Under the pieces are notes generated by a model that was given only the letters and a program-made list of their open reading frames with translations, was not told where the DNA came from and searched no databases. Shown here one piece after another: positions 23,441-31,536 of a stretch of 64,000 nucleotides of DNA. Position numbers and translations under genes: made by a program. The stretch's first letter is position 1; every line of letters begins with the position of its first letter. Location: the NCBI RefSeq assembly GCF_025717005.1, contig NZ_JAOVZU010000009.1:1-64000 (forward strand), given 5' to 3'. This stretch comes from Actinotalea endophytica. Lineage in GTDB: Bacteria > Actinomycetota > Actinomycetes > Actinomycetales > Cellulomonadaceae.

Positions 23441-26400
23441 TCAGCTGAAGTACTCCGGGAGCGAGAGCAGGTTGTTGACCTCGGTGTCGTCGGCGACGGT
23501 CGCCACGTACTCCTGCGGGTGCACGGGGTCGGGCTGGTGCACCCGGACCTCGGCCATCCGGCCGTTCGACGCCCGCACGAAGACCTCCGTGCCGGCCTGG
23601 ATCCGCCGGATGACCTCCTGCCTGGTGAAGTCGTACGTGCGCGAGCCCTCGACCAGGCGGAGCCGGACGATGCCGGGTCGCCGGATGCCGTGGAAGACCA
23701 TGCTGCGGGCGACCGCCCGGAGCCGGACGAGGCCGGTCGGGTTCGTGATGTAGCAGCCGCGGCCGACCGTGCTGACGAAGAGCCGCCGGGTCTGCGGGTG
23801 GTAGCCGAAGCCGCTCACCGGCACGCGCGGCAGGTCGTGGCCGCCGATGCCGTCGTTGGCCGGGTACCAGGACGCGCCCCGGTTGTTGCTGCGGAAGACC
23901 CCGATGTCGGTCGCGACCCACAGGCAGCGCCGGTTCTCCGGGTCGATCCAGAGGTCCCGCAGCGGGATCACCGGGAGCGCCCCGGTCCCGGCGCCGACAC
24001 AGGCAGCCCAGGTCGCGCCGCCGTCGAAGGACCGCCACAGCCGGTTCGCGCCGTTGGCGTAGCCGACGTAGACGACGTCCGCGTCGTACGGGTCGACCGC
24101 GAGGCACGTCGCGGCCTGCGCCGGTGGGGCGTTCGGTGCGGTGTAGGGCTTGGACCAGCTGGTCGACGTCCCACCGCCGGTGTGCCGCCAGACCTCGCCG
24201 TTCTCGGTGACGGCGTACACCCGGCTGGTGCTCGACGGCGCGATGGTGACGCGGACCGGAAGCTGGCTCAGGGTCGCCGAGCGGCTCCAGTTCACGCCGG
24301 CGTCGGTGCTGTAGAACAGGCCGTGCCGCGGTCCGTACGTGAGCTCGGTGCCCGCGGAGTTCTTCGCCTTCTCGGTGACCGTGGCGGCCCCGATCACCAC
24401 GTTCGAGTTGCCCGGGCGCACCGCGACCTCGCGGAACCTGGCGGCGACGGTCGCGCGGTTCATCGCGGCCCACCACTCGGTCAGGCCGTTGCTCGGGTTG
24501 CTCCAGGTCTGGGCGCCGTCGGTCGACCGGCGTAGCTGGCCGCTGCCCGGGTTGATGAAGCACCGGTCGTTGTCGTTGGGGTCGACGACGAACATGCCCC
24601 ACTCGTTGCCGCCGTGGGTGTCGCGCCAGTGGAACGCGGCGTCGGCCGCCACGATGCCCTGGTCCTGCGTGGCGCAGCCGACCATCGTGCCGTTCTGCTC
24701 ACCCACGCCGATGCTCATCAGCTGAGCGGCCTGGGTGGCGCCGGCCCGCAGCTGCCACGTGCCGCCTCCGTCGGTCGTCCGGTAGACGCCACCGTCGGTG
24801 GCCACGAAGGCGACGGCGTCGTCGGTCGGGTGGAAGACCATCTGGTGGTGGTCGGAGTGCGTGCCCGACGTGGGGCTGAACGAGAAGCCGTTGATGCTGC
24901 GCTGCAGGTGCAGGCCGCCGATGAACATCCGCCGGTGGTCGCGCGGGTGCACGGCGACGAAGCTCGTCCACTCGTCGTAGCTGACGCCCTCGCTGCCGGC
25001 GAGCGCGAGCCAGTTCTCGCCGCCGTCCTCGGAGACCGCGGTGCGAGCGGAGTCGGGCCCGAACTTCGCGACGATCAGGTTCGAGCCGGCCGGGCCCTCG
25101 CGGCCGATGGCGAGGCGGACCCAGCCGAGGTCGTTGCCGGTCGGGAAGGGCTCGCTGAAGTTGACGATGATCGCGATCGTCACCAGGTCGCCGCCCACCG
25201 GAGTCCACGTCGTCCCGCCGTCCGACGAGCGGTAGACCTTGTCGTTCCAGATCCCGGCCACCAGCCGGTTCGGGTGGTCGTGCGCGATGACGATGTCGGT
25301 GGCGTGCCCGCCGAGCACGGTGGTCCACGTCGCGCCCCCGTCGGTCGAGCGGTGCACACCGGTCGTGCTCGCGACGAAGAGCCGGTTGTGGTTGCTCGGG
25401 TCCACGACGAGCCGCGAGCACGCCATCCCGACGGACGCCGCCGGTGCGCGCTGGGTCCAGGTGGTGCCCGAGTCGGTGGACCGGTAGACGCCGGCACCGC
25501 CGTAGGCCGGTCCGTAGCTCGGCGTGTCCTCACCGGTGGCCGCGTAGACCACGTTCGGTGCGCTCGGTGCGACAGCCACCGCGCCGATCGCGAGGCTCTC
25601 CTCGAAGACCCAGCTGGTGCGCCACGTCGCACCGCCGTCGGTGGTCTTCCACACGCCGCCGTTCGCGGCGCCGGCGTAGATGATGTTGCCGTTCGTGGGG
25701 TGCCCGGCGAGGGACTTGACCCGCCCGTTGATCGAGCCGGGGCCGAACGGGAACCACGGGCCCACCACGTCGTTGACCTGGTCGATCAGCGGCCACCATG
25801 TGCCGATGCTGCCGATCAGCCCGGCGTGGTCGACGAACGAGTCGATGCTCGAGGTGAGGATCAGGTCGATCAGTGACCACTGCGGGCTGGGTCGGGTCGG
25901 GACCTCGAGCCGGCGGCCGAGCACCCGGACCGCCCGGGCGCGTGCCCGCTCGGCGGCCCTGAGGTTCGTCATCCCGGCCACGGCGCTCGGGGTGTTCTCG
26001 AACCAGGACGCGAACAGGCGCTTGTCGCGCAGGTCGTCGGGGCGGGTGAAGATCCCCTCGGCCGCGGCCCGGCCCACCGCGCGGGCTGCGAACCCGGCGA
26101 GGGCGACCTTCTCCAGCGCAGCCGGGTCCTTCGGCAGCGCGACGGCGGCGTAGATGCCGTCCTCGTCGACCGCGCCGTGCAGGTAGCCGCGATCGCTCCA
26201 GGCCGAGCCGGGGACCAGCTGCCACTGGCCGGTCTCGTCGTCGAACCGTGCCAGGCGCGCCGTGGCCGGGTCGAGGTCGGTGCCGGACCGCGGGACGATC
26301 TTGACGACGGCGTCCGCTGCGTCGGCGGGCAGGCTTACCCGCACGGCGGCGGTCAGGAAGGATGACGCGGGCTCGTCGCCGGGGAGGTCGGTCTCGGTCG

Positions 26401-26644
26401 CCCGGCCACCGCGTCCGGCACCGACCAGGGACGCGACCCCGCGGGGGACCGCGCCGCCGGGGTCGTGCGGCTCCCGTACCCGGCGCCGCAGACCCTCGGC
26501 GTGCTCCAGGGCGGCCGACCGGAGCCGGGTCATCTCCTCGATCGTCGCGGCGTCCGCTGTCGCGCCCGACCCGAGGAACCACTCGGCCTTGCGGCCCATG
26601 TCCTCCCAGCCCTCGACGCCTTCGGGAACCTGGATCTCGGCCAT
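23441..26644 (-). CDS. BNR/sialidase-like (Vps10-type) repeat protein
   Basis: 1067 residues. The N-terminal ~300 residues are of unknown type. From about residue 315 there are some ten repeats of the S-x-D-G-G-x-T-W type (for example KTTDGGATW, RSTDGGATW, RSSDGGTTW, RSFDGGATW), typical of BNR/sortilin beta-propellers, so two propellers are possible, as in GH74 or Vps10-like proteins. There is no signal peptide, lipobox or membrane anchor, which is odd for a repeat family that is mostly extracytoplasmic. ATG 26644 is 6 nt from GGGAGG. Enzymatic activity cannot be claimed. Confidence 0.75.
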   Translation of the reverse strand: MAEIQVPEGVEGWEDMGRKAEWFLGSGATADAATIEEMTRLRSAALEHAEGLRRRVREPHDPGGAVPRGVASLVGAGRGGRATETDLPGDEPASSFLTAAVRVSLPADAADAVVKIVPRSGTDLDPATARLARFDDETGQWQLVPGSAWSDRGYLHGAVDEDGIYAAVALPKDPAALEKVALAGFAARAVGRAAAEGIFTRPDDLRDKRLFASWFENTPSAVAGMTNLRAAERARARAVRVLGRRLEVPTRPSPQWSLIDLILTSSIDSFVDHAGLIGSIGTWWPLIDQVNDVVGPWFPFGPGSINGRVKSLAGHPTNGNIIYAGAANGGVWKTTDGGATWRTSWVFEESLAIGAVAVAPSAPNVVYAATGEDTPSYGPAYGGAGVYRSTDSGTTWTQRAPAASVGMACSRLVVDPSNHNRLFVASTTGVHRSTDGGATWTTVLGGHATDIVIAHDHPNRLVAGIWNDKVYRSSDGGTTWTPVGGDLVTIAIIVNFSEPFPTGNDLGWVRLAIGREGPAGSNLIVAKFGPDSARTAVSEDGGENWLALAGSEGVSYDEWTSFVAVHPRDHRRMFIGGLHLQRSINGFSFSPTSGTHSDHHQMVFHPTDDAVAFVATDGGVYRTTDGGGTWQLRAGATQAAQLMSIGVGEQNGTMVGCATQDQGIVAADAAFHWRDTHGGNEWGMFVVDPNDNDRCFINPGSGQLRRSTDGAQTWSNPSNGLTEWWAAMNRATVAARFREVAVRPGNSNVVIGAATVTEKAKNSAGTELTYGPRHGLFYSTDAGVNWSRSATLSQLPVRVTIAPSSTSRVYAVTENGEVWRHTGGGTSTSWSKPYTAPNAPPAQAATCLAVDPYDADVVYVGYANGANRLWRSFDGGATWAACVGAGTGALPVIPLRDLWIDPENRRCLWVATDIGVFRSNNRGASWYPANDGIGGHDLPRVPVSGFGYHPQTRRLFVSTVGRGCYITNPTGLVRLRAVARSMVFHGIRRPGIVRLRLVEGSRTYDFTRQEVIRRIQAGTEVFVRASNGRMAEVRVHQPDPVHPQEYVATVADDTEVNNLLSLPEYFS

Positions 26645-26971
26645 CACGTGCCTCCCGGGTGGGGCTCGCGTACCTCATGGGTGGTGTCGAGCGGCGTGCG
26701 TTGCGCGCGGCGCAGGCGTGGGGGAGCCCGGGGCGTGGTGCAGGGTGCCGGACTCCTTTGTCCCGTCCCGCATCGTCACAGTTCCACCGTCATGAGTGAC
26801 CGTCAACCCTTGTCACAGCCCGCTCGGCGCCTTGGCGGGCGCCGTGCACGATCCCGCGGATGCCTGTCGAGCAAAGCCCGGCGATCGGCGGGACAAAGGA
26901 CTGTGCGATCGCTCCGAACGGTGCGACGATGCGACCGATCGAGTGCTCGGCGCGTCGCGGGATGGAGTCCC
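26645..26971. promoter_or_regulatory. Divergent intergenic region with a 12-bp inverted repeat
   Basis: 327 bp without a convincing gene. TCCTTTGTCCCG (26754-26765) recurs as its exact reverse complement CGGGACAAAGGA (26889-26900), 123 bp apart, one on the side of each divergent gene. Between them, on the minus strand, TTGACG and AACTGT stand 17 nt apart as a possible promoter for the BNR protein. The paired elements could be binding sites for one regulator acting in both directions. Confidence 0.4.
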
Positions 26972-28333
26972 ATGACGATCGTGGTTCGCGAGCGGGCGAC
27001 GCGGTCCTTCGCCGGTCGCCGGGCGGTGCGCGCGCTCCGGGTCGGAACGGGGGCCGCCCTCCAGGTCCTGGCGGTCGTGGTCTCGGCGCCCGCCGCGGTG
27101 CTCACGTTGTGGTTCCTGGCGGCCCTCGGGGAGCGGGTCGCCGGCTCGGAGGGCGAGCCGGAGTGGGGTGCGCTCGAGTGGGGGCCGCTGCTCGAGGGGT
27201 GGCTCCTGTCGCTCGCACTCCTGGTCTCGGCACGGATCGTCGGACGGCGGCTGTCCCGTACGCCGCGCGGGATGGTGCTGTGGTTGCGCCGCTTCCGGCA
27301 CCGCGACGCCACCGGGGCTGTCGCCTCGGCGCTCGCGACGATCGGACCGACCTGGCGGGTGGTGACGCTCGACGACGCGTCGACGGAGCCGGTCGGCCTC
27401 ACCGGCGGACTGCGTGCCGCGAACGTGACGCTGACCGTTGCCGCACGGGTCGGCCGTGCGGTCGGTCTCGTCGGCAGGGCGCTCCTCGGTCTCCTCGAGG
27501 TGCTCGGGAGGATCGCTCCCTGGGTGCTCACGGCCGCCGTCGGGTGGGTCTGGTACACGGAGGGGGTCGACGGGCTCGGGAACCTCGCCGAGGAGGCGTT
27601 CGGCCCCAGCTTCCCGAGCGGCCTCGCGGCGCGTCTCATCTGGGTGGCCTTCCGCGTGCTCGCCGCCCTGCTGGTCGCCGCCGGTGTCGTTGCCGCCGTG
27701 ATCACCCTGATCCTTCCGTTGAGCACCGTGCTCATGTCGGCCGACGCCTTCGGCGAGAGCCTCTCGAAGGCCGAGTCCGCCAAGACCCGCTCCGTCGACT
27801 CGGTCGACGATGCCGTGGCCGCAGCGGCGTCGGCCGCGACGACGAGCCGGCACGCGCTCGCACCCGAGCTGAGCGTCCTGACGGTGAAGGACTCCGTGTG
27901 GCGGGAGACCGTCACGCAGCTCGCGCGCCGCGCCGACGCCGTGCTCATCGACGTGTCCGTGATCACCGAGAACCTGCTCTGGGAGGTCCACCAGGCGCTC
28001 ACGGCGCCGAAGCAGTCGGTCGTCCTCGTCGGGCGCCGCGACAGCGTGGCCACCCTCGCGACCCCGACCTCGCCGGCGCCGCTCGACCCGGCTTCGGCGC
28101 TGAACCTGGGCCGGATGCGCGAGCTCCTCGACGGGCGGGAGATCCTCACCTACACGGCCGGCCTGCGGGGCAGGCGCCGGTTCCGGACGATGCTCTACGC
28201 CGAGCTGGAGAGCCTGCGGGTCCGGAGGGCCGAGGGTGGGCTGCGATCGACCCTGGTCCTGTCGACGGCCGTGGTGGTGCTCGCGAGCGCCGCCATGCTC
28301 ACGTACCGCCTCGTCCTGGGCGTGCTGGGGTGA
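26972..28333 (+). CDS. Unassigned membrane protein with cytoplasmic Rossmann-like segments
   Basis: 453 residues. There are two N-terminal membrane segments (about 30-53 and 75-92), a hydrophobic pair in the middle (about 195-245) and a C-terminal one (last ~25 residues). The soluble parts read VLWLRRFRHRDATGA (near 103) and WRETVTQLARRADAVLIDVS then LLWEVHQAL (near 310-350). Strand-helix patterns of this kind occur in TIR/SLOG-like nucleotide-binding folds, but no catalytic Glu or Gly-rich loop is certain. GGAG lies 4-5 nt before the ATG. Function unknown. Confidence 0.6.
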   Translation: MTIVVRERATRSFAGRRAVRALRVGTGAALQVLAVVVSAPAAVLTLWFLAALGERVAGSEGEPEWGALEWGPLLEGWLLSLALLVSARIVGRRLSRTPRGMVLWLRRFRHRDATGAVASALATIGPTWRVVTLDDASTEPVGLTGGLRAANVTLTVAARVGRAVGLVGRALLGLLEVLGRIAPWVLTAAVGWVWYTEGVDGLGNLAEEAFGPSFPSGLAARLIWVAFRVLAALLVAAGVVAAVITLILPLSTVLMSADAFGESLSKAESAKTRSVDSVDDAVAAAASAATTSRHALAPELSVLTVKDSVWRETVTQLARRADAVLIDVSVITENLLWEVHQALTAPKQSVVLVGRRDSVATLATPTSPAPLDPASALNLGRMRELLDGREILTYTAGLRGRRRFRTMLYAELESLRVRRAEGGLRSTLVLSTAVVVLASAAMLTYRLVLGVLG

Positions 28334-28391
28334 CCGGTGACGCCGCAGCACCGCGCACGAGCTCAACGCCCGTCACCCGATTGACCAACCT

Positions 28392-28420
28392 GCCGGGTCA
28401 GTACAGCTAGAGGACCCGGC
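28392..28420. terminator. Convergent hairpin
   Basis: GCCGGGTC (28392-28399) pairs with GACCCGGC (28413-28420) around the stop codon of the minus-strand gene, between two convergent genes. It could act as a weak bidirectional terminator; there is no T-run. Confidence 0.4.
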
Positions 28421-29048
28421 CCTCGATCACGTCCGGACCGCCGTCATCCCCGCCGGGTCGGCCGCCCGGGGTGGTCATCTGGTTCACGAACCGGTTGACC
28501 CGGCTGCGTACGACGAAGCCTCCGACGACGGCGATCACGCCGATGGCGAGCAGGGCGGCACCGAGCACGACGGCGATCCCGGCGAGTCCCGCCGCCGGCT
28601 CCAGCAGGAACACCACGCCGAGCACGAGCTGGGCGAGCGCGAGCACCACCAGCGCACCTCGGCTGCGCTGCGTGCGGCCCGAGACGAGGACGGCGGCGTC
28701 CCCCGCGGCGCCGATCAGCAGGCCGATCCCGATGGCCCAGCCGAGCACGGAGGTGGAGCCCGAGACGTTGGCGAGCGCGGCGATGCCCGCGACGGCGAGC
28801 GCGGCCCCGGTGAGCACGGTGAGGGCTCGGCGCCGGGCCGTCCAGACGGACATCGCCAGGCCCAGGCCCAGCCGGGCGATGCCGGTGATCAGCAGCCACA
28901 GCGCGAGGACGACGGTCAGCAGCGTGACGGTCGCGTCGGGGGCGGCGAGCACCAGTCCGCCCGTGCCGGCGACGAGCACGCCGACCACGATGAGCGGCAG
29001 CCAGGTGATCGCTGCGGCGGAGCGCAGTGCGGCGGCGTCAGAGGTCAC
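28407..29048 (-). CDS. HdeD-like (DUF308) membrane protein
   Basis: 213 residues with about six membrane segments arranged as three hairpin pairs, the layout of HdeD/DUF308 proteins (ALWLLITGIARLGLG, LLIGAAGDAAVL and AVVGGFVV stretches). A polar C-terminal tail (PGGRPGGDDGG) follows. HdeD proteins are linked to acid or general stress in enterics; nothing more specific can be said here. The GTG at 29048 lies 6 nt after TAGGCT (29060-29055) with no Shine-Dalgarno sequence, so it is probably leaderless. Confidence 0.7.
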   Translation of the reverse strand: MTSDAAALRSAAAITWLPLIVVGVLVAGTGGLVLAAPDATVTLLTVVLALWLLITGIARLGLGLAMSVWTARRRALTVLTGAALAVAGIAALANVSGSTSVLGWAIGIGLLIGAAGDAAVLVSGRTQRSRGALVVLALAQLVLGVVFLLEPAAGLAGIAVVLGAALLAIGVIAVVGGFVVRSRVNRFVNQMTTPGGRPGGDDGGPDVIEGRVL

Positions 29049-29060
29049 GCGTCGAGCCTA
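29049..29060 (-). promoter_or_regulatory. Promoter for a leaderless gene (TAGGCT, 6 nt before GTG)
   Basis: On the minus strand TAGGCT (29060-29055) is followed by 6 nt and the GTG start of the HdeD-like gene. It has the same geometry as at 10140 and 43633. Confidence 0.5.
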
Positions 29061-29097
29061 GGCGCGGTTGCCCGCCCGCGCCCGGACGGTCACCTGC

Positions 29098-30393
29098 TCA
29101 GAGGTGCTTCTCCAGCTCACGGAACATCGCGTGCTGGCGGCGCACCTGGACGATCCCCCGGTACGGGTCGCGCGGGCCCTCGTACTCGCTCGAGAGATAG
29201 CCCGTGTAGCCGTGCTCGGTGAGCACCCGGAGCACCTCGGGCCACGGGATGTTCTGGTCGACCAGGTTCTCGTCGACGTCGTAGAACTTCGCCTGGATGA
29301 ACACGACGTGCTCGAGGATGTCGATCAGGTCGCTCGGCGGGACCTTGAGCGCGCGGAGCGGGACCGGGATGTCCTCCTCGTCGTCGCCGAGCCGTGAGTC
29401 GAGCTCCTGGATCGCGGGTCTCGTCATGAAGATCCCGGTGTCGATCAGCAGCCCGAAGTTCTTCGTGCCGGTCCGCTCGATGAAGGCGAGGTAGTCGTCG
29501 ACCACCGGGTGCCTGATCGGTGTCGGTGCGTGGATCTCCGGGCAGATGACGATGTTCTTCTCGGCGGCCAGGTCGAGGGTGCGCTCGACCGCCTCGTCCC
29601 AGATCGGGTGCGGGACCAGGTCCTGCGAGACGACGCCGATCTTGGGCCGGACGAACGAGAAGCCCAGCTCGGCGGCCAGCCGGACGTCCCGGGCGAGCGC
29701 CTCATGGCCCTCCTGGGCGGTGAGGTCGCGGTGCAGCCACATCCGGCTGTCGATCCACGAGCCGTAGTTCGTCGGCGTGAGGGAGTACTTCTCGAGCAGG
29801 GCCTTCCAGGTGTCGATCCACGCCGCCGACGGGTTCGGGTAGCCGGGGATGTTGCCCTCGCCGAGGATCTCGATGCCGGTCGCGCCGAGGTCGTGGATCT
29901 CGGCCATGGCGTCCTCGAGCGTGAGCAGCGTGCCCATGTCGCCCGTGAAGCTGTAGAGCGAGACGCCGTGGCGGAGCGGCGACGACGTCGCGGGTCCGAG
30001 GAGGGTCAGGCTGCGTTCCGCGTGGAAGACGCCCGGCTGGAACTCGATCGGGATGTAGGGCGCGCGGAGGCGGATGTCGACCGCCACGGCGTGCACGCCC
30101 GGCGCCAGGCCTCCGGTCAGCGGGACCTTGACGACCATGGGCTCGTCGAGGGCCCATCGGACGTCGGTCGACGTGCGCAGCTCGGTGAGCGTCATCTCGC
30201 GGCCCTGCAGGACGACGCTGGTCTGCTCGTGGTCCCAGGTCCGCCCGTCGACGGCGACGGCGACGCCGTCGACCAGCGAGCCCGACAGCCCCCGGTAGTT
30301 GGGGTTGCGGACGAGCAGCTCGAAGCCGGTGACCAGGCCGTCGCTGACCGTGTTGGTGAACCCGCGGTTCTGGATGATGTCCCTGTTCAGCAT
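29098..30393 (-). CDS. Fused C-glycoside deglycosidase-like protein (beta-type domain + TIM-barrel alpha-type domain)
   Basis: 431 residues. Residues about 1-118 (NRDIIQNRGFTN, PNYRGLSGSLVDG, LTGGLAPGVHAV) match the DUF6379 fold of the small beta subunit of C-glycoside deglycosidases. Residues about 140-430 form an AP-endonuclease-2/sugar-isomerase TIM barrel (alpha subunit type) with candidate metal ligands Glu in CPEIHAP, Asp in LIDTG and Glu in SSEYEG. In known CarBC/DgpBC enzymes these are separate proteins that cleave the C-C bond of 3-keto-C-glycosides by beta-elimination. Where such barrels usually have a His ligand the sequence reads FIQAKFY. No 3-oxidase is next to it. Confidence 0.72.
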   Translation of the reverse strand: MLNRDIIQNRGFTNTVSDGLVTGFELLVRNPNYRGLSGSLVDGVAVAVDGRTWDHEQTSVVLQGREMTLTELRTSTDVRWALDEPMVVKVPLTGGLAPGVHAVAVDIRLRAPYIPIEFQPGVFHAERSLTLLGPATSSPLRHGVSLYSFTGDMGTLLTLEDAMAEIHDLGATGIEILGEGNIPGYPNPSAAWIDTWKALLEKYSLTPTNYGSWIDSRMWLHRDLTAQEGHEALARDVRLAAELGFSFVRPKIGVVSQDLVPHPIWDEAVERTLDLAAEKNIVICPEIHAPTPIRHPVVDDYLAFIERTGTKNFGLLIDTGIFMTRPAIQELDSRLGDDEEDIPVPLRALKVPPSDLIDILEHVVFIQAKFYDVDENLVDQNIPWPEVLRVLTEHGYTGYLSSEYEGPRDPYRGIVQVRRQHAMFRELEKHL

Positions 30394-30421
30394 GGCGCTT
30401 CCTTCCCCCGGACGGAGATCA

Positions 30422-30446
30422 CCTTACGGCAAGAAATGCCATAAGG
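30422..30446. promoter_or_regulatory. Palindromic operator upstream of the deglycosidase-like gene
   Basis: CCTTACGGCA-AGAAA-TGCCATAAGG is an inverted repeat with 9 of 10 bases paired, 29 bp before the start of the minus-strand gene and between it and the LysR stop. The outer CTTA...TAAG symmetry suits a LysR-type site, and ATAAG-like elements recur in the LysR/AKR promoter region. Confidence 0.55.
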
Positions 30447-30481
30447 AGCGGGGTGAAGCGCACGGATTCGACAGTTCGTAC

Positions 30482-31420
30482 TCAGCTGCGCGCGGTCGCC
30501 GCGTCCAGGTCGAGACGGGTCGGGCCCGCGCCCCCGCAGGTCGGCGGGTCGGCGAGCAGCTCGAGGAGGTATGGCGCGGGGGAACCGCTCCGGTCCCAGG
30601 GGGCGGCGACCGCCGAGACGAGCCACTCGGGCGCACCCTGGTCGGGCAGGGGGACCGTGACGAGCCGGGTCGCCTGAGGCTTCCAGGAGACGTGTCGGGG
30701 CGCCACTGCGATGCCGAGGCCGCGGTCCACGAGCTCGAGCAGCGTGTGCACGTCGTTGACGCTCATTCCCACGTGCCGGTGGACCCCGGCAGCGGCGAAC
30801 GCCGCGTCGTTGAGCGGCCGTAGGGCCCAGGAGTCGTGGAAGTCGATGAACGTCTCGCTCGCCAGGTCGCGCAGGCCGAGCCGGGACCGCTCGGCCAGCG
30901 GGTGCTCGGGTGGCAGGAACGCGACGAGCGGCTCGCGGCCGAGCTCGGTCGTGATCAGGCCACCGAGATGGTCCTTGGTCGCGACCAGGGCGACGTCCAG
31001 GTCGTTGCTCCGCACCAGGCTCACCAGCGTGTGCGAGCCGTCCTGGGTGAACTCGATCGCGACCTGCGGGAACCGGCGCCGGAAGCGCTCGAGCAGGGCG
31101 CCGACGTCGACGACGCCCAGGCACTGCTCGGCACCGATCCGCAGCGTCCCGGACAGCTCGCGTGACGCCTGCACCACGGCGTCGCGTGCGGCGGTGGCCT
31201 GCTCGAGCATCGCGCGGGCGTGCGGGAGCAGTGCCCGCCCGGCCTCGGTCGGCTCGACGTGCCGGGTGGTCCGGGTGAACAGCGAGGTGCCCAGCTCGCT
31301 CTCGAGGCTCCGGATGGCAGCGGACAGACCGGACTGGGAGACGCCGGCGAGGGCTGCGGCCCGGGTGAAGTGCCGCTCCTCGGAGAGCGCGACCAGGTAC
31401 TCCATCTGCCGCAGGTCCAT
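30482..31420 (-). CDS. LysR-family transcriptional regulator
   Basis: 312 residues. The N-terminal winged HTH is textbook (MDLRQMEYLVALSEERHFTR, AGVSQSGLSAAIRSLE, about residues 1-40), and the C-terminal two-lobed effector domain follows (LRIGAEQCLG strand). It is divergent from the first aldo-keto reductase gene and upstream of the deglycosidase-like gene on the same strand, so it probably controls both sides. Effector unknown. Confidence 0.92.
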   Translation of the reverse strand: MDLRQMEYLVALSEERHFTRAAALAGVSQSGLSAAIRSLESELGTSLFTRTTRHVEPTEAGRALLPHARAMLEQATAARDAVVQASRELSGTLRIGAEQCLGVVDVGALLERFRRRFPQVAIEFTQDGSHTLVSLVRSNDLDVALVATKDHLGGLITTELGREPLVAFLPPEHPLAERSRLGLRDLASETFIDFHDSWALRPLNDAAFAAAGVHRHVGMSVNDVHTLLELVDRGLGIAVAPRHVSWKPQATRLVTVPLPDQGAPEWLVSAVAAPWDRSGSPAPYLLELLADPPTCGGAGPTRLDLDAATARS

Positions 31421-31441
31421 TGATCGCCTCTGCTTCTGTGT

Positions 31442-31488
31442 CTTATCGGAAACAGTTGTTGGACTTATAGATTACCGCTGCCTAGGCT
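31442..31488 (+). promoter_or_regulatory. LysR/AKR divergent promoter region
   Basis: TTGGAC (31459-31464) and TAGGCT (31483-31488) are 18 nt apart and would drive the first aldo-keto reductase gene. CTTAT elements at 31442-31446 and 31464-31468 flank and overlap the -35 and resemble the arms of the palindrome at 30422, so they are candidate LysR contacts. Confidence 0.45.
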
Positions 31489-31536
31489 CGCCGCGGAACC
31501 CGGGGACCCGGGTCCGACACCGATGAGAGGGCAACG

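Noticed and set aside
23441-26644. Sialidase or GH74 xyloglucanase
   Set aside because: BNR repeats are present, but no sialidase Arg triad with the FRIP motif, no signal peptide and no catalytic Asp pair could be identified.
26645-26971. N-terminal extension of the membrane protein gene to 26465
   Set aside because: The upstream in-frame stretch has no start with a ribosome-binding site, overlaps the divergent gene, and reads as Arg-rich noise; ATG 26972 has GGAG at the right distance and a membrane protein N-terminus.
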